Shown here: piece after piece, positions 6,076 through 14,079 of the stretch
Layout: each line of letters opens with the position of its first letter
Numbering within the stretch: the first letter of the stretch is position 1
DNA from: JAZDCJ01 sp036311985
GTDB lineage: Bacteria > Actinomycetota > Actinomycetes > Actinomycetales > Micrococcaceae
Direction: 5' to 3' (one strand)
Length of the DNA: 15,071 bases
NCBI RefSeq assembly: GCF_036311985.1
Contig: NZ_JAZDCJ010000033.1
Notes under the pieces: model-generated
Databases searched by the model: none
What the model was told of the DNA's origin: nothing
The model's input: only the letters and a program-made list of their open reading frames with translations
Made by a program: the position numbers and the translations under genes

Positions 6076-7857
6076 CTACGCGCGCCGCCAGCGGCGCCGC
6101 AACGCGTGGGCCGCGGCCTTCGGGCGGCGGTCCCGCGTGAAGACGCCCTTCTTGTTGCCATCGACGCGCATGATGCCCACCGAGGTCTGGAAGTCGGCGA
6201 AGTTCCACACGTGCTCCCCCACGACGGCGTCGATCCGGTCGAAAACGCGGTGGTACATGTCCAGGAACTCGGCCTGGTACTCCTCGCTCCACGGCGCGGC
6301 GTGGAGCGAGTGCTGCCCCGGCATGGTGTCCGCCCCGTACTCGGTGAGCAGGATCGGCTTCCCGAACGTCTCGGCCCACGTGCGCAGCTCGGCCTCGAGC
6401 GCGGCCTCGGCACCGGGGAGGTCGCCCGTGTGCGTGTACCAGCCGTAGTAGCGGTTGAGCATGCAGACGTCGAACAGGTCCTCGATCCGGGTCTTGTCAG
6501 GGCCGTCGAACATCACGTTGACGTAGCCGATCGGCCGGGTGGGGTCCAGTTCGCGGGCCAGGGCGGCGAGCGGCTCGAAGTACCCGCGCGCGCCCTCCTC
6601 CTGTGCGTTGGGCTCGTTCGCGATGGACCACAGGACCACCGAGGGGCGGTTCTTGTCCCGGGCGATGAGCTCGCGGATGGCGTTCCGATGGGAGGCCGCC
6701 GTCGCGGCGTCGACCTCGCCCGGGACGTAGGTGGGCCGGGCGGCACCCTCGAAGACGCCGCCGAACATCATGTTCAGCCCCACCGCCGCCGTCTCGTCGA
6801 TGACCACGATCCCGTGCCGGTCGGCGTAGTCCATGACCTCCTCCGAGTACGGGTAGTGGGCGGTCCGGAACGAGTTGGCGCCCGTCCAGTCCAGGAGCCG
6901 GAAGTCCGCCACCATGAGCGCGTCGTTGTGGCCCTTGCCGATCGTCCCGTGGTCCTCGTGCATCCCGAACCCGGTGAAGTGGAACGGCTCCCCGTTGATG
7001 AGGAACTCCGTCCCCCGGACCTCGACCGTGCGCACGCCGACGGGCAACTCGTAGCTGTCCACGAGCACGCCGTCCCTCCGGACCTCGGCGAGCAGCCGGT
7101 AGAGGTAGCCGGCCCCGGGGCGCCACGGGACGACGTCGTCCACCACCACAGTGCCCGCGGCGCCCTCGGCCGCGCCGACCTGCGTCCCGTCGGCGTCCAG
7201 GACGCGCACGCCCACCTGTTCGCCGCCCGCGGCGCCGTCGAGCCGGACCGTGTAGCCGATCTCGCCCCGGGCCCCGTCGAGCCCCGTGACGACCGTCAGG
7301 TCCGCCACGTGCGTGGCGGGGACGGAGACGAGCCGCACACTGCGGTGCAGGCCCGAGTAGTTGTAGAAGTCGTGCAGGTAGCGCTGGATGCGGCGGCCGT
7401 CCGCGCCCGTCTCCACGCGGCCGGGCGGGATGCTGGCCTGGGTGAGCTCGTTGTTCACGGCGATGGTCAGCCGGAAGCGCTCCCCCGGCCGCACGTGGTC
7501 GGTGATGTCCGCTCCGAAGGGGGTGTAGCCGCCGGCGTGCGCGGCGACCTCGGTCCCGTCGACGAACACGCGCCCCTCGTGCGTGGCGGCGTCGAGCCGG
7601 ATCAGCACGCGCGAACCGTCCCAACCCGCGGGGACGGAGACCTCGCGCTGGTACCAGACCCAGCCGACGTGGTTGCGGATGGCCGGGTCCGGGAAGACGT
7701 CGTTGTAGCTTCCCGGGACCGCCATCTCGAGGTCGGTGGCGAGCGCGGCGTCGAACCAGCGCTCGTCGAAGCCGGTTCCCTCGTGGTCCACGCGGAAGCG
7801 GTAGAGGCCGTCGAGGAGGCGGACGTCGCGGGTGGGGCCGTCCTGGGGCTTGAGCAT
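6076..7857 (-). CDS. uidA: Beta-glucuronidase, glycoside hydrolase family 2
   Basis: A 593-residue cytoplasmic enzyme (no signal peptide) that hydrolyses beta-D-glucuronides to D-glucuronate and an aglycone. It resembles E. coli UidA over its full length, lacking only about ten C-terminal residues. The order is jelly-roll sugar-binding domain, immunoglobulin-like domain and TIM barrel. Glu415 in the SIANEP segment matches the acid/base, and Glu506 in LLTEYG the nucleophile. The NKKG motif (568-571), which contacts the substrate carboxylate and separates true glucuronidases from other GH2 enzymes, is intact. Residues about 369-390 form an active-site loop nearly as long as that of E. coli UidA, a form associated with small glucuronides. 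The ATG has CGGAGGA 6 nt upstream. It is the last gene of the cluster, 109 nt after lacI; no convincing separate promoter or operator was found in that gap, so cotranscription is likely. Confidence 0.95.
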   Translation of the reverse strand: MLKPQDGPTRDVRLLDGLYRFRVDHEGTGFDERWFDAALATDLEMAVPGSYNDVFPDPAIRNHVGWVWYQREVSVPAGWDGSRVLIRLDAATHEGRVFVDGTEVAAHAGGYTPFGADITDHVRPGERFRLTIAVNNELTQASIPPGRVETGADGRRIQRYLHDFYNYSGLHRSVRLVSVPATHVADLTVVTGLDGARGEIGYTVRLDGAAGGEQVGVRVLDADGTQVGAAEGAAGTVVVDDVVPWRPGAGYLYRLLAEVRRDGVLVDSYELPVGVRTVEVRGTEFLINGEPFHFTGFGMHEDHGTIGKGHNDALMVADFRLLDWTGANSFRTAHYPYSEEVMDYADRHGIVVIDETAAVGLNMMFGGVFEGAARPTYVPGEVDAATAASHRNAIRELIARDKNRPSVVLWSIANEPNAQEEGARGYFEPLAALARELDPTRPIGYVNVMFDGPDKTRIEDLFDVCMLNRYYGWYTHTGDLPGAEAALEAELRTWAETFGKPILLTEYGADTMPGQHSLHAAPWSEEYQAEFLDMYHRVFDRIDAVVGEHVWNFADFQTSVGIMRVDGNKKGVFTRDRRPKAAAHALRRRWRRA

Positions 7858-7966
7858 GGGATCCTCCGAGGGGTCGGGGTCGGTTGCGATGGTGGTGGTG
7901 ACAGCTCGGGCGGACGACGCTGGCGCGGTGCCGCGTGGTCCGGGGAGGCCGCGGGCGGCTCCGTCC

Positions 7967-8998
7967 TCACGGCGGCGGCGCGGCCCCCGTGCTGCCGCGC
8001 ACGACGAGCTCCGTGGCGAGGTGCGCGGGCGGCGCGAGGGGGGCCCCGGCGTCGTCCCCCCCGATGCGGTCCAGGAGCCAGCGGGCGGCGGCGTCCCCCG
8101 CGGCGCGCAGGGGCGAGCGGACCGTGGTCAGGCGCGGGCTGCTGAGCTCGGAACCGAAGATGTCGTCCACGCCGACGATCGAGAGCCGGCCCGGAACGGC
8201 CACCCGCTCCTCCTGGCAGCGCTGCAGCAGGCCGAGCGCCAGCAGGTCGTTGTACGCGACGACGGCGGTGGCCCCCGTCGCGAGGACGTCGGGCAGGGCG
8301 GCGCGGCCGGCCGCGAGCGTGGGCTCCCGCGAGCACGTCGCGACGAGCGCGATCCCGAGCCCCGCGGCCGCCTCCTCGAGCACGGCACGGCGCCGGTGGT
8401 TGATCCACGAACGCCCCGGGCCCTCGACATAGGCCACGCGGCGGTGGCCGAGCCCGTGCAGGTGCCCGAGCGAGGCGGCGAGGCCGGGCCGCGGGTCCGC
8501 CACGATCGAGGCGATCCCCGGGACGTCGCGGTTGACGACGACGACGGGCGTGGACTCCGCGAGCCGGTGGATGTCGTCGTCGTCCATGCGGCTCGTGGCC
8601 AGGACCAGCCCGTCGGCGCTCGCCGCCAGCCGCTGCGCCGCCACGAGCTCCTGTTCCGGGTCCTCCTGCGAAGAGGCGAGCAGGAGCGTGGACCCCGCGA
8701 GCGCCGCGGCTCCCTGGGCGCCCCCGACGATGTCAAAGAAGACGGGGTTGGCGAGGTCGGAGACGATCAGCCCGACGGCGTTCATCCGGCCCGTGGGCAG
8801 GGCGCGGGCCATCGGGTTGGGCCGGTAGTCCAGCCGCCGGGCGGCCTCGCGGACGCGTTCGGCGGTCTCGGCCTTGACCCGGCCCGGCTTGGCCAGGGCG
8901 CGCGAGACCGTGGAGGCGTTCACGCCGGCGGCCTCGGCGATGTCGTAGATCGTCGCCGCCGACCCCTTGCGCCGCGCCTTGCGCTGCTGTTCCGTCAT
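7967..8998 (-). CDS. LacI-family transcriptional regulator
   Basis: A 343-residue DNA-binding regulator. The N-terminal helix-turn-helix TIYDIAEAAGVNASTVSRAL lies at 16-35. The hinge segment RPNPMARALPTG follows at 59-70, and then a periplasmic-binding-protein-like sensor domain from about 73 to the end, including GVDDI near the C-terminus. The start at 8998 is fixed by GGAAGGAGG a few bases upstream. A longer frame to 9088 would run through the large hairpin and is rejected. Position in the middle of the sugar cluster makes it the likely local repressor, with a glucuronide, glucuronate or a product of the dehydrogenase/epimerase as effector. Only about 25 nt separate the gene from the upstream hairpin, so it has no room for its own promoter and probably depends on read-through from the operon. 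Confidence 0.93.
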   Translation of the reverse strand: MTEQQRKARRKGSAATIYDIAEAAGVNASTVSRALAKPGRVKAETAERVREAARRLDYRPNPMARALPTGRMNAVGLIVSDLANPVFFDIVGGAQGAAALAGSTLLLASSQEDPEQELVAAQRLAASADGLVLATSRMDDDDIHRLAESTPVVVVNRDVPGIASIVADPRPGLAASLGHLHGLGHRRVAYVEGPGRSWINHRRRAVLEEAAAGLGIALVATCSREPTLAAGRAALPDVLATGATAVVAYNDLLALGLLQRCQEERVAVPGRLSIVGVDDIFGSELSSPRLTTVRSPLRAAGDAAARWLLDRIGGDDAGAPLAPPAHLATELVVRGSTGAAPPP

Positions 8999-9023
8999 GG
9001 CGCCTCCTTCCTGATCTGGCCTG

Positions 9024-9082
9024 GGAGGGTACGACGCCGGTGCCCCGCCCGCGGGGGGCGCGGCACCGGCGTCGTACCCTCC
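9024..9082 (-). terminator. 21-bp perfect hairpin after the dehydrogenase gene
   Basis: Positions 9024-9044 and 9062-9082 are perfect reverse complements with a 17-nt G/C-rich loop. The first base of the stem on the minus strand lies 7 nt past the dehydrogenase stop codon, and the hairpin ends about 25 nt before the lacI start. There is no U run after it, so it is not a textbook intrinsic terminator. GC-rich actinobacterial terminators often lack U runs, however. Partial termination or protection of the upstream mRNA end are both plausible. Confidence 0.65.
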
Positions 9083-9089
9083 GTCCACG

Positions 9090-10286
9090 CTAGGCGCGGA
9101 CCGGGGTCTCCCGGACGGGGAACGCGCCCTCTGCGGCGATGCGCTTGTTCAGTTCCGCGAGGAACTCCTGCGGATCCGAGTCGAGCTCGACCTCGCGGCC
9201 CAGCCAGCTCGAGAGGTGGATCGCGTTGGCGAGGCGCACGCCGTTGATGCCGTCCGAGCCCGGGGCCAGCAGCGGGGTGCCGTCCAGGATGTTCGCGGCG
9301 AAGTTCTCCAGCACGCCCGCGTGCTGCCCGCCCCAGACGGACTCGAACTCGATGACCTCGGTCTCGTAGAACTCCCTCGGGTCCACCTGGCCGCGGAAGA
9401 GCCTGGCCACGTCCTCCATGTCCATGCCGTCGCTGAGCTCGCGCTCGGGCTTCTTGAGCCGGGTGACGGTGGCCGTCTTGCTGTTCTCCACGACGATCTT
9501 GCCCGCATCGCCGAGGATCTCGAAGCGGTCCGTGCCCACGATGTCGTGCGTCGCGGTGACGAACGTGCCCGTGACGCCGTCGCCGTAGTCGACGACCGCC
9601 GTGACCTCGTCCTCCACCGCGATGTCGCGCCGGAATCCGTAGGAGACCTTGGAGTACACGGACTTCGGCACGCCGCAGATCCACTGCCACAAGTCCAGCT
9701 GGTGCGGCGCCTGGTTGACCAGGACGCCGCCGCCCTCGCCGCCCCACGTCGCGCGCCACGCGCTCGAATCGTAGTAGCCCTGCGGGCGCCACCAGTTGGT
9801 GATGATCCAGTTGCTGCGCCGGATCGCCCCGATCTCGCCGCCGTCGACGATCTCCTTGAGCTTCTTGTACAGCGGGTTGTTGCGCTGGTTGAACATGATC
9901 CCGAAGGACAGCTCCGGCTTCGACGCCGCGAAGTCGTTGAGCTCCTGGACCTGCGCCGAGTACACGCCGGCCGGCTTCTCGACGAGCGCGTGCACGTCGC
10001 GGCGCAGGGCCTCGATGCCGATCTCGGGGTGCAGGAAGTGCGGGACGCACGTGACGACGGCGTCGACGTCGCCGCTGTCCAGCAGCGCGAGGTAGTCGTC
10101 GTGGAACGGGACGTCCGGGTACAGCTCGGCGGCGAGCTCCTTCTTCGCCGGATCCGTGTCGCAGATCGCGCCGATGACCATGTTGGGGACGCTGCCCTCG
10201 GTGATGAACTTGGCGTACATGCCTCCCTGCTGGCCGAGGCCGATGATGCCGAGGCGGACCGTGCCGCTGGTGGTGTTGTTGCTCAT
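9090..10286 (-). CDS. Gfo/Idh/MocA-family NAD(P)-dependent sugar dehydrogenase
   Basis: A 398-residue cytoplasmic oxidoreductase. The Rossmann fold starts with GIIGLGQQGG (13-22) for NAD(P) binding, and EKP (103-105) supplies the conserved Lys of the family. The C-terminal alpha/beta domain carries NQAPHQLDLW (191-200), whose His195 and Asp198 fit the catalytic position. The aromatic-rich stretch NWWRPQGYYDSSAWRATW (164-181) is typical of the subgroup that oxidises sugars or glycosides at a ring hydroxyl; related enzymes include glucoside 3-dehydrogenases. The start is fixed by GAAGGAG upstream. It lies 30 nt after the epimerase gene and the two are probably partners acting on the same sugar. 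A glucuronic acid derivative is the expected substrate from context, but the position oxidised cannot be predicted. Confidence 0.9.
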   Translation of the reverse strand: MSNNTTSGTVRLGIIGLGQQGGMYAKFITEGSVPNMVIGAICDTDPAKKELAAELYPDVPFHDDYLALLDSGDVDAVVTCVPHFLHPEIGIEALRRDVHALVEKPAGVYSAQVQELNDFAASKPELSFGIMFNQRNNPLYKKLKEIVDGGEIGAIRRSNWIITNWWRPQGYYDSSAWRATWGGEGGGVLVNQAPHQLDLWQWICGVPKSVYSKVSYGFRRDIAVEDEVTAVVDYGDGVTGTFVTATHDIVGTDRFEILGDAGKIVVENSKTATVTRLKKPERELSDGMDMEDVARLFRGQVDPREFYETEVIEFESVWGGQHAGVLENFAANILDGTPLLAPGSDGINGVRLANAIHLSSWLGREVELDSDPQEFLAELNKRIAAEGAFPVRETPVRA

Positions 10287-10316
10287 GATGCTCCTTCTCT
10301 GGGCGGGGAGGGCCGG

Positions 10317-11204
10317 CTACTTGCCGACGGTCTGGGCGGGGGCGGCGAAGAGGTCTCCGAAGCCCAGGGTGTTCAGGTTGTCGTAGGAGGTCTGCAGCGC
10401 CTCCCACACGGTGCGCCCGTAGAGCTCGTCCTGCTCGACCAGGAGGTACTCGGCGCCCGCGAGGACGGCCTCGGGGATGATCTCGGCGAAGTCCAGGTTG
10501 CCCTCGCCGACCTCGGCGAACTGGACCACGTTGCGGAAGTCCTGCATAAAGGCCGGGAAGTCGCCGCTCTGGAGGTGGCCGAACGCGCTCTCGGGCAGGG
10601 CGCCGATCCGGTAGTCCTTGAGGTGGACCATGGGCGCCTGGCCGGCGTAGCGGCGCAGCGTGCGGACGGGATCGAGCCCGCCGCGCTGGACCCAGTGGAC
10701 GTCGATCTCCAGGCCCATCGTGGGCGAGACCTCCCGGATGTGGTCCAGGAGGTGCCGCCCCTCGACCTTCGCGAACTCGACGTGGTGGTTGTGGTAGTAC
10801 AGCCCCAGGCCCTCCGCCTGCAGGCGCTGGGCGTAGCCCTCCGCGGTGCGGGCGAACTCCAGGGTCTTCTCGAGCGACGCCATCGCCGGCAGCGGCAGCA
10901 TGCCGATCCGCAAGTGTCGGGTCCCGAGCCGGTGGGCGTCGTCGACGATCTTCGCGAAGTCGGTGTCGAGCGCGTCCACGGGAGCGCCGCCCGTCGCCGT
11001 CACGTTGACGGAGAGCGCCGCGACCTCGACCCCGAGGACGTCGCGCGCCCGTTCGAGCTCGGCCGTGTTCTTCGCGTCCATCGGGATCTGGGAGACCTCG
11101 ACGGCGCGGTAGCCGATCTCGGCCACCTTCGCGAGCGTCTCATACGCCCCGATCTCGGTGAAGCTGTTCTTGAGCATCATTGCCTGGACGCCGATGCGTG
11201 CCAT
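10317..11204 (-). CDS. Sugar phosphate isomerase/epimerase-family TIM barrel protein
   Basis: A 295-residue enzyme of the xylose-isomerase-like TIM barrel superfamily (AP endonuclease 2 fold). Probable metal ligands and catalytic residues lie in the usual motifs: YYHNHHVEF (136-144), EIDVHW (166-171), VHLKD (193-197) and VEQDE (256-260), which should bind one Mn2+ or similar ion. Members epimerise or isomerise sugars and keto-sugars, and some eliminate or hydrate 3-keto-glycosides. The ATG is preceded by GGAAGGA. It follows the ABC ATPase gene after 86 nt and precedes the dehydrogenase by 30 nt, so a two-step conversion with that enzyme is the natural inference. The exact reaction is not recognisable. 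Confidence 0.85.
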   Translation of the reverse strand: MARIGVQAMMLKNSFTEIGAYETLAKVAEIGYRAVEVSQIPMDAKNTAELERARDVLGVEVAALSVNVTATGGAPVDALDTDFAKIVDDAHRLGTRHLRIGMLPLPAMASLEKTLEFARTAEGYAQRLQAEGLGLYYHNHHVEFAKVEGRHLLDHIREVSPTMGLEIDVHWVQRGGLDPVRTLRRYAGQAPMVHLKDYRIGALPESAFGHLQSGDFPAFMQDFRNVVQFAEVGEGNLDFAEIIPEAVLAGAEYLLVEQDELYGRTVWEALQTSYDNLNTLGFGDLFAAPAQTVGK

Positions 11205-11290
11205 GGTGTGGTCCTTCCGGTCGGTGGCCTGGCGCCCGTCGTGGGCGGCCGGTAGAGGTCTGGTCTGGGTGCGGGGGCCGTGCCGGCGGG

Positions 11291-12151
11291 TCAGGCCGCC
11301 CCCTCGAGCGCGAGCCGGCGGCGCTCCTCGCGGCGCCCGGCCTGCTGGTCGGGATCCGTGACGGGCGAGGCCATGAGCAGCTTGCGCGTGTACGGGTGCT
11401 GCGGGTCCTCCGTGACCTGGCGCGCCGGCCCGTGCTCCACGATCTCCCCGCCCGTCATGACGGAGACCTCGTGGCTGATGTGGCGCACCACGTCGAGGTC
11501 GTGGGAGACGAAGAGGTAGGACACGCCGGTCTCCTGCTGGATCCGCAGCAGCAGGTCCAGGACGCGGGCCTGCGTGGAGAGGTCCAGGGCGGACACGGGC
11601 TCGTCGCAGACGATGAGCTTCGGGTCCAGGGCGAGCGCCCGGGCGATCGCGACGCGCTGCCGCTGTCCGCCGGAGAACTCGCGCGGCAACCGGTCCACGG
11701 AGTCCCCGGGAAGGCCCACGTGGTCCAGGAGTTCGGCGATGCGGACCTTCGCGGCGCTGGCCGTGCGCCCCTGGACGGAGAGCGGCTCCGCGAGGATGTC
11801 GCCGACCGTCATCGCCGGGTTCAGCGAGGTGTACGGGTCCTGGAAGACGACCTGCAGGTCGCGGCTCAGCTTGCGCCGGTCCGCGCGCGTGGCGTGGGAG
11901 ATGTCCCGGCCGTCGAAGGTGATCGACCCCCCGCTGACGGGAGCCAGGCCCAGGATCGCGCGGCCGAGGGTCGACTTGCCGGAACCCGACTCGCCGACGA
12001 GGCCCAGGGTGCGGCCCTGGCCAAGCTGGGCGGAGACGCCGTGGAGGACGGTGAATCCCTTGGCGCGCCAGCCCTTCATCGGGTACGTGACCACGAGGTC
12101 GCGCACGTCCAGGAGCGGCTCGACGGCCGGATCGGTGGTGGGGGTCTGCAT
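11291..12151 (-). CDS. ABC transporter ATP-binding protein, DppF/OppF type
   Basis: A 286-residue cytoplasmic ATPase subunit of a peptide-family (PepT) importer. Walker A GESGSGKS is at about 53-60, the Q-loop Gln at 104, the signature FSGGQ at 159-163, Walker B with LIVCDEP from 179 and the H-loop His at 217. The C-terminal part has the oligopeptide-type extension (EDPQHPYTRKLL) found in OppF/DppF. A GTG at 12154 and an ATG at 12151 are both possible. The ATG is preferred because GAAGGGA lies 7 nt before it and its A is the last base of the preceding gene's stop codon, which indicates coupling. It pairs with the ATPase half of the DppCD-like fusion to form the heterodimeric motor. Confidence 0.93.
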   Translation of the reverse strand: MQTPTTDPAVEPLLDVRDLVVTYPMKGWRAKGFTVLHGVSAQLGQGRTLGLVGESGSGKSTLGRAILGLAPVSGGSITFDGRDISHATRADRRKLSRDLQVVFQDPYTSLNPAMTVGDILAEPLSVQGRTASAAKVRIAELLDHVGLPGDSVDRLPREFSGGQRQRVAIARALALDPKLIVCDEPVSALDLSTQARVLDLLLRIQQETGVSYLFVSHDLDVVRHISHEVSVMTGGEIVEHGPARQVTEDPQHPYTRKLLMASPVTDPDQQAGRREERRRLALEGAA

Positions 12152-14079
12152 CACGGGGTTCCCTTCAACTCGCGGTCGGCGTCGCCCGGGGTTCCCCCGA
12201 ACGGACCGTCGGCGTCGGCACCCGGGCCGGGTCCGGCGTCGTCCTCCGGCTCCGAGGCCGGGACGGGGCTCGAGGAGCCCGTGAGCATGGTCATCGGCTC
12301 CTTGCCCTCCAAGGTGGAGGCCAGCAGCTGCTGCGTGTACTCGTGCTGGGGATTGCGCAGCAGCGAGCGGACGTCGCCCTCCTCGACGAGGGTGCCCTGG
12401 CGCATGACCACGACGCGGTCGCAGAGGTCGGAGACCACGCCGAAGTTGTGCGTGACCATGAGCAGGCCCATACCAAGGCGCTCGCGCAGCTCGCGCAGCA
12501 GGTCCAGGACCTCGGCCTGCACTGTGACGTCGAGCGCCGTCGTCGGCTCGTCGGCGATGAGCAGCCGCGGCTCGCAGGACACGGCCCCGGCGATCAGCAC
12601 GCGCTGGGCCATGCCGCCGGAGATCTCGTGCGGGTAGGCGTCGAACGTGCGCTGCGGATTGACGATCCCGACCGTGGCGAGCAGGCCGAGGGCGCGCTTC
12701 CTCGCCTCCGCCTTGGACAGGCCGAGGACCTTCACCATGGGCCGCACGAGCTGGTAGCCGACGGTGAACGCCGGGTCCAGGTTGCTCATGGGCTCCTGGG
12801 GGATGTAGCCGATCCCGCGGCCGCGCAGCTTGGCGATCCGCGCCCGGTTGCGCGCGTCGTCGCCCGCGATCAGGAGGGGCTCGCCCTCGAAGAGGATGGT
12901 CCCGTCCGTGACCCGCGCCGTCTCCGGCAGCAGGCCGAGGATCGAGAAGGCCGTCTGCGACTTGCCGGACCCCGACTCGCCGACGATCCCGAGGACCTCG
13001 CCCTTGTCGACGTGCAGCGAGACGTCCTCGACGACGGTCTTGAGCGTGCCGCCCTCCTGCGGGTAGCCGACGCGCAGGCCCTTGACGGACAACACACTGC
13101 CCTTCCCGCCCGGATCGGCGGCGGCCGCCACGGCGGCGGCGTCCTGCCGTGGGTGCGGCGAGGCCGCGGCGCGCGGCGCCTTCGGCCGCTTCGGGGCCTT
13201 CGGCGACTTCTGGCCGTCCTCGAGTGCGTCGCGGAGCGCGTTGCCCAGCAGGGCCAGGCCCACGGTGATCGCGGCGATCGCGAGACCGGGCCAGACGAGC
13301 AGGAGCGGCTGCAGGTAGACGTTGCGGAAGGCGTCGGACATCATGACACCCCAGGTCGGCACGAGCGGGTCGCCGAGGCCGAGGAACTCGAGGACGGACT
13401 GGATGGCGATCGCGATGCCGGCGACCATGGCGGTCTGGATGATGATCGGCGCCCGGACCACTGAGAAGACGTGGCGGGACATGATGCGCCAGTCGCTCAG
13501 GCCGGAGACCCGGGCGGCGTCGACGTAGAGCTCGTTGCGCACCGATTGCACGGCGGTGCGGGTCAGGCGGAAGAAGGACGGTGCCAGCAGCACGCCGAAC
13601 ACGACCATGGACAGCCAGACGCTCGGGCCGGTCGCCGCGCGGACGGCGAGGAGGATGATGATGCCCGGCAGGGACATCAGCATGTTGGCGATCCAGGAGG
13701 CCGCGGAGTCGAGGCGGCCGCCGTAGTAGCCCGCGGCGATGCCGGCGGGGGTGCCGATCGCGATGGCGACGGCCGCGGCGAGCAGGCCCGCGGCGAGCGT
13801 CGTCTGGCCCGCGAAGAGCAGGCGGCTGAAGACGTCGCGGCCGGCGCTGTCCGTGCCGAGCAGGTGCTCGCCGCCCGGTCCCTGGAGGACGACGGCGAGG
13901 TTGCCGGTGTTGGGATCATGGGTCGCGAGCAGCGGAGCCAGCGCGCAGGCCCCGCCGACGACGACGAGGAGGAACAGCGCCACGATCGCCATCGGGTTGG
14001 TGAGGAGACGCTTGAGCGTTCCCGCCCGCTTGACGGCGGCGGCCGTGGTGCCGGCCTGGATGGAGGGGACCTGCGTCAT
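12151..14079 (-). CDS. Fused ABC permease/ATP-binding protein (DppC-DppD type)
   Basis: A 642-residue chain joining two importer subunits that are usually separate. Residues 1-290 form a DppC-like permease with an N-terminal helix at about 29-52, several further helices to about 285, and the cytoplasmic coupling segment YVDAARVSGLSDWRIMSRHV at 185-204. A Lys/Pro/Ala-rich linker spans about 290-328. An ATPase domain follows at 329-600, with Walker A GESGSGKS (367-374), signature ISGGM (486-490), Walker B LLIADEP (507-513) and the H-loop His544. The last 40 residues are acidic and Pro/Gly-rich. The frame is continuous across the junction, with no stop or start-like signal, so this is a true fusion and not two genes. 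The ATG at 14079 overlaps the previous stop codon (ATGA). The transported solute is inferred from context to be a glucuronide or related oligosaccharide. Confidence 0.93.
   Translation of the reverse strand: MTQVPSIQAGTTAAAVKRAGTLKRLLTNPMAIVALFLLVVVGGACALAPLLATHDPNTGNLAVVLQGPGGEHLLGTDSAGRDVFSRLLFAGQTTLAAGLLAAAVAIAIGTPAGIAAGYYGGRLDSAASWIANMLMSLPGIIILLAVRAATGPSVWLSMVVFGVLLAPSFFRLTRTAVQSVRNELYVDAARVSGLSDWRIMSRHVFSVVRAPIIIQTAMVAGIAIAIQSVLEFLGLGDPLVPTWGVMMSDAFRNVYLQPLLLVWPGLAIAAITVGLALLGNALRDALEDGQKSPKAPKRPKAPRAAASPHPRQDAAAVAAAADPGGKGSVLSVKGLRVGYPQEGGTLKTVVEDVSLHVDKGEVLGIVGESGSGKSQTAFSILGLLPETARVTDGTILFEGEPLLIAGDDARNRARIAKLRGRGIGYIPQEPMSNLDPAFTVGYQLVRPMVKVLGLSKAEARKRALGLLATVGIVNPQRTFDAYPHEISGGMAQRVLIAGAVSCEPRLLIADEPTTALDVTVQAEVLDLLRELRERLGMGLLMVTHNFGVVSDLCDRVVVMRQGTLVEEGDVRSLLRNPQHEYTQQLLASTLEGKEPMTMLTGSSSPVPASEPEDDAGPGPGADADGPFGGTPGDADRELKGTP

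Noticed and set aside
6106..8145. Long plus-strand frame opposite the glucuronidase
   Set aside because: Low-complexity product without family features; the minus strand encodes a full-length UidA.
9024..9082. Large hairpin as a LacI operator
   Set aside because: Arms of 21 bp with a 17-nt spacer do not resemble the short, compact palindromes bound by LacI proteins, and its position at the end of a gene fits an RNA structure better.
8999..9088. Upstream start for the LacI regulator
   Set aside because: The extra 30 residues would be encoded by the large hairpin, while a strong GGAAGGAGG site fixes the ATG at 8998.
9216..11255. Long plus-strand frame opposite the dehydrogenase and epimerase
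   Set aside because: It spans two well-supported minus-strand genes and their intergenic gap, and its composition is that of a codon-bias shadow.
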